20,170 bases of DNA from JAIVJN01 sp036732565 (GTDB lineage: Bacteria; Acidobacteriota; Vicinamibacteria; Vicinamibacterales; UBA2999), in the NCBI GenBank assembly GCA_036732565.1, contig DAINCF010000059.1, positions 1 to 20,170 on the forward strand. The letters are read 5' to 3'. Made by a program: the position numbers and the translations under genes. A model generated the notes under the pieces. The model saw only the letters and a list, made by a program, of their open reading frames with translations, was not told the DNA's origin and made no database searches. Below are positions 14,370 to 20,170 of this stretch, piece after piece; position 1 is the stretch's first letter, and each line of letters starts with the position of its first letter.

Positions 14370-15127
14370 ACCTTGACCGTCGTCTCGCGCACCGCCTTGA
14401 GGTGCGCCTTACGGACGACCAGGGCAAACCACAACTTCATGACGTCGACGCCGGTCTTGAAGATGCGGCCGAAGTTGAAGAACTGCGACTTGCCGTGCGT
14501 GCGATGGAAGTGGTGGACCGGGACTTCCGCGACCGTGAACCCCGCGTCCTGGAACTTCTTCATCATCTCGAGACAGATGACGCCGCTGTTCTTCTCCAGC
14601 CGCACGACGTCGAAAATGCGGCGCCGAATGAGACGGAAGTCGCAATCGACGTCGCGCACGTGCAGCCCGAAGAGCAGCTTGACCGTGTGGTGGTAGACGC
14701 GGCCGATGAAAATGCGATGCGCCGGGTCGGAACGGCTGATCTTGTAGCCGTTGACCCAACCGATGTCCGGCGTCATGCGATCCCAGAGCAGGCGCATTTC
14801 GGCGGGATCGTATTGCGCGTCGCCGTCGGTATAGAAGACGAACTCTTTGCTCGCGGCCTGAAAGCCGCTGCGCAGCGCGCCGCCGTATCCACGATTCACC
14901 GGGTGGTGGATGACCCGTACGTGCTCCGGGTACTGCGCCGCCAGCTCATCGAGGATGAGCGGCGTGGCGTCGCGGCTGCCATCGTTGATGACAATCACCT
15001 CGTAATCCGGTGTGAGCGTCGACGCCACCTGCACCGCGCGGATCACCAGACTGCCGATGGTGCCGCTATCGTTATACGCAGGGAAGAAGACGCTCAGACC
15101 GGGAGGTGGGGTCTGAGGCGCGGTCAT
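14366..15127 (-). CDS. Family 2 glycosyltransferase (ArnC/DPM1-like)
   Basis: A 253-residue GT-A fold glycosyltransferase. Motifs: LSVFFPAYND (11-20), VINDGSRDAT (46-55), NRGYGGALRSG, and the metal-binding DGDAQYDP (101-108). It continues with DVDCDFRLIRR and ends in a basic amphipathic segment around FFNFGRIFKTGVDVMKLWF, with no firm transmembrane helix. This style is shared with enzymes that attach a sugar from a nucleotide donor to a polyprenyl phosphate, such as ArnC and dolichol-phosphate sugar synthases. The ATG at 15127 overlaps the upstream GT2 stop as ATGA. Together with the preceding gene it gives two lipid-carrier-type transferases in tandem. Donor sugar unknown. Confidence 0.92.
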   Translation of the reverse strand: MTAPQTPPPGLSVFFPAYNDSGTIGSLVIRAVQVASTLTPDYEVIVINDGSRDATPLILDELAAQYPEHVRVIHHPVNRGYGGALRSGFQAASKEFVFYTDGDAQYDPAEMRLLWDRMTPDIGWVNGYKISRSDPAHRIFIGRVYHHTVKLLFGLHVRDVDCDFRLIRRRIFDVVRLEKNSGVICLEMMKKFQDAGFTVAEVPVHHFHRTHGKSQFFNFGRIFKTGVDVMKLWFALVVRKAHLKAVRETTVKV

Positions 15128-15879
15128 GTCGAACGGGGCCGATTGTACTCCGAAGACCGCGCCCGTTGTGGATGCAAACGCCCCTTGCCGAGAATCAATC
15201 GCCACGGCGTCAGCATCGATTCGAACACGATGCCCGACGACATCTTGGACGCCCCCTGGCGCCGCTCGACGAAGATGATCGGGATCTCGGTGACGCCGCT
15301 GCCAGCCGCCATCGCGAGGAACAAAGTCTCCACCTGGAACGAATAGCCGTCGGAGACGATGCGGTCCAAGGGCAGCAGCTCGAGCACGTCGCGGCGCCAG
15401 CAGCGAAAGCCCGCCGTGCAGTCGCGCACGTTCATTCCCGTTACCGCCCGCACGTAGAAATTGGCGAACGAGCTCAGCAGGATCCGGCGCAGCGGCCAGT
15501 TCACGACGCTCACGCCATGCAGATAGCGGGAGCCGATCGCGATGCCATGGGCCGCGGCCGCGTCGAACAGCGCCGTGAGGTACTGGGGATCGTGCGATAA
15601 GTCGGCGTCCATCTGGCACACGACGTCGACGTCCATGGCAATCGCCGCCTTCATGCCGTCGAGGTACGACCGGCCCAAGCCGCGTTTGCCGGTGCGATGC
15701 ATCACGCGGACCCGGTCCGGATGCTGCTCCGCCAGCGTGTCGGCGACCTTCCCGGTGCCGTCCGGCGAGCCATCGTCCAGCACCATCACCGAGGCGGACG
15801 TCTGCCGCAGGATCTCGCCGACGATCACTGGCAGATTGTCCTTCTCGTTGTACGTCGGAATGAGGACCAGCGCCTTCAT
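15124..15879 (-). CDS. Polyprenol monophosphomannose synthase-like GT2
   Basis: A 251-residue soluble-looking GT2 closest to the Dpm1/Ppm1 type, which moves mannose (or glucose) from a GDP/UDP donor to a polyprenyl phosphate on the cytoplasmic face. Motifs: LIPTYNEKDNL (6-16), LDDGSPDGTG (34-43), GKRGLGRSYLDG, DADLSHDP (91-98), GSRYLHG, NVRDCTAGFRCW and the late RRQGASKMS, all typical of this subgroup. It lacks the C-terminal membrane domain of two-domain relatives. The start is ATG 15879, 31 bases after the GT4 stop, without a strong Shine-Dalgarno site. The last dozen residues (QRARSSEYNRPRST) are hydrophilic and unlike the family. Its lipid-linked sugar could feed a membrane mannosyltransferase that is not in this window. 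Confidence 0.92.
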   Translation of the reverse strand: MKALVLIPTYNEKDNLPVIVGEILRQTSASVMVLDDGSPDGTGKVADTLAEQHPDRVRVMHRTGKRGLGRSYLDGMKAAIAMDVDVVCQMDADLSHDPQYLTALFDAAAAHGIAIGSRYLHGVSVVNWPLRRILLSSFANFYVRAVTGMNVRDCTAGFRCWRRDVLELLPLDRIVSDGYSFQVETLFLAMAAGSGVTEIPIIFVERRQGASKMSSGIVFESMLTPWRLILGKGRLHPQRARSSEYNRPRST

Positions 15880-15910
15880 CAGCAGGAAGGTCGAATGATA
15901 TCAGTCGTGG

Positions 15911-16957
15911 TCAGCCATGTTGCACCAGGCGATCGATGACGCCGTCCCACGTGATGCCGCGCGCCACCTCCAGCCCGGAGCGTCCCAACGCCCGGGCGCC
16001 CAGCCGATCGGCATCGAGGGTCGCGATCGCGGCGGCGACGGCCTCCGCGGTGGGCGCGACGACATGGCCGGTGACGCCGTCCGAGACGAATTCCAGTGTG
16101 CCGCCCGAATCGGTCGCGGTGACGACGGGCCGTTCCGCGAGAAACGCCTCGAGGGTCGCCAGCCCGTAATCCTCGTCGTACGGCACGTACACCAGGGCGA
16201 GGGCCTCGCGATACAGAGCGATCAGCGCCTCCTCGTCGATGGCGCCGGTGAAGGTCACGCGATCGGCGACGCCCGCTTCTTCGGCCGTGCGCTCGATGAA
16301 CGCGCGCCGGCTCCCCTCGCCCACGATGACCAGGCGGAGATGCGACGGCAGGTGCGCCATCGCGCGCACGGCGAGGTCGACGCGCTTGTTCTGCTCCAGT
16401 CGAGCCACCGACAGCAGGTAGTTGCCGTAGGCGCCGCTGGTCAGCCGTTTGGCGATCAGCGGCGGGTGATACAGCGATGTCGAGTCGAGTCCGTTGTACT
16501 TCCGCAGGCGATGGGACACCGTCTTCGAAATGGTGTAGAGCCCAGCGCACTCGCCGAGCATCGCGGTGTCGAGCGCCATCAGCCGATCGCGGAGCGCGAC
16601 GTCGAGCTCCTCGTGCGTGAAATCGGCGTACTCGGTGCCGCTGAGCTCGTAGGCGGCTCGGTGCTGGTGCACCAGCCAGCAGACCTTGCGCGGGTGACGC
16701 GCGAAGTAGGTCGGGAACTTCGTCGCGATCAGCAGATCGATGGGCCGCCCGTTGCTCTCGCTCAGATCCAGCAATCGCCAGGCCGCGGCATGCGGCACGA
16801 TCTCCTCTTTCGGATACCACTTGAAGGGGAGGGAGATGCGTGTCGCGTCGTAGCCTCGCGCGCGCAGCTCTGACACGAGCTGACGAACGAGCAGCTCTGC
16901 TCCGCCGCGGACGAACGGCACCTGAGTCTCGCACACGACAATCGTACGGACGCCCAT
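15911..16957 (-). CDS. GT-B glycosyltransferase, family 4
   Basis: A 348-residue GT-B enzyme. The C-terminal donor domain has LLSVARLEQNKRVDLAVRAM (a standard GT4 strand-helix; R186, K191), IVGEGSRR, VTFTGAID, and the E-x7-E motif E262 to E270 (DEDYGLATLEAF). The amino-terminal acceptor domain opens with IVVCETQVPFVRGGAE, where GGAE forms the usual loop. It probably adds a hexose to a glycan or lipid acceptor on the cytoplasmic side. ATG 16957 follows the YchF-like TAA (16962-16960) by two bases, so it is probably translated by re-initiation. The far longer open frame reaching to 17569 lies inside the YchF-like gene and is not real. Donor and acceptor are unknown. Confidence 0.93.
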   Translation of the reverse strand: MGVRTIVVCETQVPFVRGGAELLVRQLVSELRARGYDATRISLPFKWYPKEEIVPHAAAWRLLDLSESNGRPIDLLIATKFPTYFARHPRKVCWLVHQHRAAYELSGTEYADFTHEELDVALRDRLMALDTAMLGECAGLYTISKTVSHRLRKYNGLDSTSLYHPPLIAKRLTSGAYGNYLLSVARLEQNKRVDLAVRAMAHLPSHLRLVIVGEGSRRAFIERTAEEAGVADRVTFTGAIDEEALIALYREALALVYVPYDEDYGLATLEAFLAERPVVTATDSGGTLEFVSDGVTGHVVAPTAEAVAAAIATLDADRLGARALGRSGLEVARGITWDGVIDRLVQHG

Positions 16958-16959
16958 GC

Positions 16960-18045
16960 TTAGGTGGCGAAGCGGAAGTTGATGATATCGCCGTCGCGCA
17001 CGAGGTACTCTTTGCCTTCGAGCCGCACCTCGCCGTGATCGCGGCAGACCGCCATCGAGCCCCGCGCGATCAGCGCATCGTAGGCGACGACTTCGGCGCG
17101 AATGAAGCCGCGCGCGATGTCGCTGTGGATTTCGCCGGCCGCCTCCTGTGCGGGTGTGTTGCGCGGAATCGACCACGCGCGGCACTCGTCTTCGCCGACG
17201 GTGAAGAACGACATGTAGCCGAGCAGATCGTAAGTCGCGCGAATCACGCGCGCCAGGCCCGACTCGCTCAACCCGAGGTCCGCGAGAAAACTCTCGGCAT
17301 CGGCCGGCTCGAGCTCGGCGATCTCCAGCTCGATCTTCGCGCAGGCCGCCACGGCCTTGGTCGCCGCGCGCGAGACCAGCGTGGTGAGCCCGGCTCGCTC
17401 GGCGGCGATCGCGACGTCCGCGGCGCTGGCGGCGTCGGCCTCGTCGAGGTTGATCACGATCAACAGCGGTTTGGCCGACAGCAGTTGAAACCCGCGCAAC
17501 CGCTTGAGATCCTCGCCGGCGAGGCCGAGCGCCCGGAGCGGCTGACCGTCCTCGAGCGCGGCCTTGCATTTCAGGAGCAGGTCGCGCTCCTTCTCGAGGT
17601 CCGCCGAGCGGCTTTTCTTCAGATCCTTCTCGAGTCGCTCGAGGCGACGTTCGACGACGCCGAGGTCGGCGAGGATCAGCTCCTCTTCCATCGCCTGCAC
17701 ATCGCGCGCGGGGTCGACCGAGCCTCGCGGATGCGCCACCGACGCGTCTCGAAACGCACGCACCACGTGCACGAGCGCGTCGGCGTTCTTGTAGCCAACG
17801 ACGTCGACCAGCGCGGCGGCGCCGGTCTTCCCGGGGCCGACGATATCGGTGAGCTCAATCGTCGCGGGCACGCGCTTGCGCGGGTTGTACATCGCCGTGA
17901 GGCGATCGAGCCGATCGTCGGGCACCTTCGAGATCCCGATCGCGGTGTCCGCCTTCCCGCGGGCCGGTTCGCGGGCGCTCGTCATCAATTGGAACAGGGT
18001 GCTCTTGCCGGTCGAAGGGAATCCGATGAGCGCCGCGTGGAGCAT
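16960..18045 (-). CDS. ychF: Divergent YchF/OLA1-like P-loop NTPase with TGS domain
   Basis: A 361-residue protein, the usual YchF length. The P-loop is GFPSTGKS (8-15), where typical YchF has NVGKS. SKVPDDRL and RKRVPATIELTDIVG follow as in YchF, but the usual LVKGAS-type segment after DxxG is replaced by PGKTGAAALVDVV, so this is a divergent member. The specificity motif reads NLDE (in LIVINLDEAD), fitting the NxxE form that favours ATP over GTP. A coiled, charged helical insert spans roughly 125-170. The C-terminus (GEIHSDIARGF to GDIINFRF) is a clear TGS domain. YchF proteins bind ribosomes; the role here is inferred. ATG 18045 has AGGAG five bases upstream. It is the promoter-proximal gene of the glycan run. 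Confidence 0.88.
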   Translation of the reverse strand: MLHAALIGFPSTGKSTLFQLMTSAREPARGKADTAIGISKVPDDRLDRLTAMYNPRKRVPATIELTDIVGPGKTGAAALVDVVGYKNADALVHVVRAFRDASVAHPRGSVDPARDVQAMEEELILADLGVVERRLERLEKDLKKSRSADLEKERDLLLKCKAALEDGQPLRALGLAGEDLKRLRGFQLLSAKPLLIVINLDEADAASAADVAIAAERAGLTTLVSRAATKAVAACAKIELEIAELEPADAESFLADLGLSESGLARVIRATYDLLGYMSFFTVGEDECRAWSIPRNTPAQEAAGEIHSDIARGFIRAEVVAYDALIARGSMAVCRDHGEVRLEGKEYLVRDGDIINFRFAT

Positions 18046-18384
18046 CCACTCTCCTAGCGAAGCTTCGCCATGAAAGAAACCCGCCCATCAGAGACCTATC
18101 GGCTCCGCTTCGCTGGGGCAGTGTCGCCTTGCCCCGCTCGGGATCCCCGCCGCGCGGACGTTGCCGGTGGTGGTCTCCGCGGGGCGTGTCAAAACCGCGA
18201 TCGTAGCATCACCTTCGCCGAAGGCGACGGTGGTCAGCCTCTGCCCCAACTGCTCGTAGGCCTTGTCCGACACGCCACCATTACTGCGCCAAGAGTTTGA
18301 CGGGCGTGTGACCGAAAGCGAAGAAAAAACGTAAGCTATCGCCCTAAATCCCTGATGGCGCAGGACTTTGTGGACCGCTTTTTC
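18046..18384. other. Divergent intergenic region between the YchF-like gene and mraZ
   Basis: About 340 bases with no gene I can support. It contains a 12-bp perfect palindrome GCGAAGCTTCGC at 18057-18068, just upstream of the YchF-like ribosome-binding site, and CCTTCG-C-CGAAGG at 18212-18224. A minus-strand open frame (18088-18435) crosses most of it; its middle part reads like protein (SNGGVSDKAYEQLGQRLT) but it has no recognisable family and runs through the mraZ promoter. It may be the remnant of a gene. I did not see a convincing promoter for the YchF-like gene. Confidence 0.5.
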
Positions 18385-18413
18385 TTGACACTGCTGACCC
18401 GCTCGCCTAACAT
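18385..18413 (+). promoter_or_regulatory. Promoter of mraZ / dcw cluster
   Basis: TTGACA (18385-18390), a 17-base spacer and TAACAT (18408-18413) match the main sigma-factor consensus with a perfect -35 and a 5-of-6... weaker -10. The predicted transcript would start near 18420, giving a leader of about 47 bases before the mraZ GTG at 18467. Confidence 0.75.
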
Positions 18414-18426
18414 CCGACTGTCCTTG

Positions 18427-18460
18427 GTGGTCCAAATTGGAGCGCTAGGGACGTAAAGGG
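18427..18460 (+). promoter_or_regulatory. Putative MraZ operator: four boxes at 10-bp spacing
   Basis: GTGG (18427), TTGG (18437), AGGG (18447) and AGGG (18457) have their GG pairs exactly 10 bp apart, between the -10 box and the mraZ start. The last two extend to AGGGAC. E. coli MraZ binds direct TGGGN repeats separated by 5 bases, the same 10-bp period, upstream of its own gene. An autorepression site is therefore likely. The final box also overlaps the AAAGGG ribosome-binding site of mraZ. Confidence 0.55.
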
Positions 18461-18466
18461 ACCAAA

Positions 18467-18931
18467 GTGCTGCGAGGCCGGGTGCCGGCGAAAATCGACG
18501 ACAAGGGCCGGTTGAAAGTCCCGGCGTCCTTCCGTCAGCTCATTCACGACAAGCACGGGAGCGAGATCTACGTGACGAGTCAGGATGGGCAGTCGGTCTT
18601 GCTCTACCCGATGCCGGTATGGGTCGAGATGGAGAACCAGCTCGCCTCGCCGTCGTCGTCGCTGCACCCTGCGGTCCAGAGGTTCATGAAGATCACCAGC
18701 TTCTACGGCTCGGCCAGCGAGATGGACAGCCAGGGACGCGTGCTCATCCAGTCGTACTTGCGCGACAGCGCGCAGATGACCGGCGACGTCGATGTGATCG
18801 GTAAGCAGTCGTACCTCGAGGTCTGGAATCACGATCGGTGCCTCTCGAGCGTGCACAGCGACCCACTGACGGACGACGACAGGCGAGCGCTTGCCGAGAT
18901 CGTCAGTGCTGGCAAAGGGCAACGCACCTAG
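18467..18931 (+). CDS. mraZ: Transcriptional regulator MraZ
   Basis: A 154-residue protein with two AbrB/MraZ-type swapped-hairpin domains: the first with IDDKGRLKVPASFR (residues 10-23), the second with EMDSQGRVLIQSYLR in the middle of the chain. Both carry the DxxGR signature. MraZ forms a ring-shaped oligomer and represses the division and cell-wall cluster that it heads. GTG 18467 is the start, with AAAGGG six bases upstream. The C-terminal tail after about residue 125 is longer and more hydrophilic than in the 143-residue E. coli protein. rsmH follows after a 9-base gap. The promoter and probable operator lie immediately upstream. Confidence 0.95.
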   Translation: MLRGRVPAKIDDKGRLKVPASFRQLIHDKHGSEIYVTSQDGQSVLLYPMPVWVEMENQLASPSSSLHPAVQRFMKITSFYGSASEMDSQGRVLIQSYLRDSAQMTGDVDVIGKQSYLEVWNHDRCLSSVHSDPLTDDDRRALAEIVSAGKGQRT

Positions 18932-18940
18932 GGAGGCACG

Positions 18941-19822
18941 ATGCACCTCCCGGTGATGGTAGACGAAGTGGTCCGATTGCTCCAGCCCGATCGCGGCGGA
19001 CTCTTCGTCGACTGCACGGTCGGTCTCGGTGGTCACGCCGCGGCGCTCCTGGAGGCAGGCGCCTCGCGGCTGGTGGGCTTCGATCGCGATCCCGCCGCGG
19101 TGGCACGAGCGCAGGAGCGTCTCGCGCCGTGGGCCGATCGCGTGGAGCTGGTGCATTCGGACTTTCGCGCCTTCGAGGCCGTGCTCGACGCGCGCGGCAT
19201 CAGCGCACTCGACGGGGCGCTGGCCGACCTCGGCGTGTCGTCGATGCAGCTCGACGCGGCCGGCCGCGGCTTCAGTTTTCGTCGCGACGAGCCGCTCGAC
19301 ATGCGCATGGATACGAGCCGCGGCGAGACCGCGGCGGATCTGTTGGCACGAGCGAACGAAGTGGAGATCGCCGACGCGATCTACCAGTTCGGCGAGGAGC
19401 GGCATTCACGGCGAATCGCGCGCGCGATTGTGGCGGCGCGAGAGACCCAGCCGGTGCGGACGACCGGACAGCTCGCGGCGCTCGTGCGCCGCGCGGTACC
19501 GACGAGGGGATGGCAGCGCATCGACCCGGCCACGCGGACCTTTCAGGGGCTGCGCATCTGGGTGAACCAGGAGCTGGAGGCCTTGGATCGGTTCATCGGC
19601 GCGGTGGCGCGGCGCCTGCGGGCGGGCGCGCGGGTCGCGTTGATCGCGTTTCATAGCCTCGAGGATCGGATCGTCAAGCACACGCTCCGAGCCCTCGAGA
19701 AGACCGAGTCGATCGTGCGGGTCATCACCCGGCACCCGATCGTGGCGAGTGACGAGGAAGTGGCCCGCAACCCGCGCGCGCGCAGCGCGAAGCTGCGGGT
19801 CGCGGAGCGCATGGCGGCCTGA
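18941..19822 (+). CDS. rsmH: 16S rRNA (cytosine-1402-N4) methyltransferase RsmH
   Basis: A 293-residue class I SAM-dependent methyltransferase that N4-methylates C1402 in the decoding site of 16S rRNA. It starts HLPVMVDEVV, followed by the SAM-binding loop VDCTVGLGGHA (23-33) and GFDRDP. DGALADLGVSSMQLD, GFSFRRDEPLDMRMD and the late LIAFHSLEDRIVK are family hallmarks. Length fits the usual 290-315. GGGAGG lies four bases before ATG 18941. It stands between mraZ and the ftsL-like gene, the standard dcw order, and is probably co-transcribed and under MraZ control. Confidence 0.96.
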   Translation: MHLPVMVDEVVRLLQPDRGGLFVDCTVGLGGHAAALLEAGASRLVGFDRDPAAVARAQERLAPWADRVELVHSDFRAFEAVLDARGISALDGALADLGVSSMQLDAAGRGFSFRRDEPLDMRMDTSRGETAADLLARANEVEIADAIYQFGEERHSRRIARAIVAARETQPVRTTGQLAALVRRAVPTRGWQRIDPATRTFQGLRIWVNQELEALDRFIGAVARRLRAGARVALIAFHSLEDRIVKHTLRALEKTESIVRVITRHPIVASDEEVARNPRARSAKLRVAERMAA

Positions 19823-19847
19823 CGGCCCACGGAACGCGGAGGGGCAC

Positions 19848-20170
19848 GTGGAACGAGTGGAAGCCTTCGAATACGCGATCCGCAAGGACGTTCGGAACAA
19901 CCCGATTGTCCGCGAGGTGGATCAGGAGCGACAACGCGAGCTCTGGCAGTCGCTGTGGATCGGCGTGGCGCTGGTCCTGGTGCTGCTGTTCTCGGCGTGG
20001 CAGCACTTCGAGCTGCTCCGACACGGGTATCGCGTGGAAGAGATGCAGCGGGAGCGTGCGGTCGAGGCCGAGATCAGCCGGCACCTCAAGCTCGAAATCG
20101 AAACCTTGCGCGCGCCGCAGCGCATCGAGAAGCTCGCCATCGGCCGCCTGCACATGATTCAACCCAGTCC
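19848..20170 (+). CDS. ftsL: FtsL-like cell division protein, truncated by the window edge
   Basis: An open frame from GTG 19848, 107 codons long to the right edge with no stop. It has a charged cytoplasmic amino-terminus of about 34 residues, one membrane helix (about 36-52, WIGVALVLVLLFSAWQHF), then a charged helical segment likely to be a coiled coil (YRVEEMQRERAVEAEI), ending with QRIEKLAIGRLHMIQP, which resembles the conserved end of FtsL. This is the bitopic layout of FtsL, which joins FtsB and FtsQ to activate septal peptidoglycan synthesis. GGAGGGG precedes the start by a few bases. Sequence identity in this family is low, so the name rests on topology and on its place after rsmH. Confidence 0.82.
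   Translation, partial: MERVEAFEYAIRKDVRNNPIVREVDQERQRELWQSLWIGVALVLVLLFSAWQHFELLRHGYRVEEMQRERAVEAEISRHLKLEIETLRAPQRIEKLAIGRLHMIQPS

Noticed and set aside
15128..15619. Amino-terminal extension of the second GT2 gene
   Set aside because: It overlaps the Dpm1-like gene in another frame; ATG 15127 with the ATGA overlap gives a normal GT2 start.
16958..17569. Amino-terminal extension of the GT4 gene
   Set aside because: It is an alternative frame inside the YchF-like gene; the GT4 domain starts properly at ATG 16957.

Overview
This is a GC-rich bacterial chromosomal segment carrying ordinary housekeeping genes. The mraZ-rsmH-ftsL start of the division/cell-wall (dcw) cluster, MurJ, fused E1 dehydrogenase subunits, a YqeY-like protein and several signal-peptide or membrane proteins point to a Gram-negative-type bacterium. 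My best guess is Acidobacteriota, possibly the Vicinamibacteria group. This rests on gene content, base composition and protein style only; there is no rRNA gene to check it. I found no tRNA, CRISPR array, transposase or phage gene.

Layout. Positions 2-3438 (minus strand) hold a YcaQ/AlkX-type winged-helix glycosylase and a 720-residue fused alpha/beta 2-oxoacid dehydrogenase E1. A small cupin gene (3561-3950, plus) diverges from E1, and the 29-bp dyad between them forms two mirror-image extended -10 promoters. The cupin converges on a rhomboid protease (4066-4836, minus) across a large imperfect inverted repeat built of GGTGCC words. Next on the minus strand come an MFS exporter without a normal start codon, a small secreted protein of unknown function, the lipid II flippase MurJ, a YqeY protein with an intrinsic terminator, a GNAT-type acyltransferase, and a secreted protein with a secretin-N-like domain and a long Pro/Gln-rich tail.

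Positions 11222-18045 (minus) form one tight run: a divergent YchF-like P-loop NTPase, a GT4 glycosyltransferase, two GT2 glycosyltransferases (one of the polyprenol-phosphate mannose synthase type), an atypical epimerase lacking the usual catalytic Tyr, a DegT-family sugar aminotransferase and an epimerase/decarboxylase-like SDR. Three successive gene pairs overlap by 4 bases (ATGA or GTGA), and the GT4 starts 2 bases after the YchF-like stop. The set suggests synthesis of an (amino)sugar nucleotide and its transfer to a lipid carrier or envelope glycan; the product cannot be named from sequence.

From 18385 to the right edge (plus) lies the start of the dcw cluster: a TTGACA-17-TAACAT promoter, four GG-containing boxes at exact 10-bp spacing that look like a MraZ operator, then mraZ, rsmH and a truncated ftsL-like gene.

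The less ordinary signals are non-coding: the symmetric divergent promoter, two kinds of dispersed repeat that abut or supply TAG stop codons of three genes, the MraZ boxes, and the missing MFS start. I did not find a clearly new multi-gene system.
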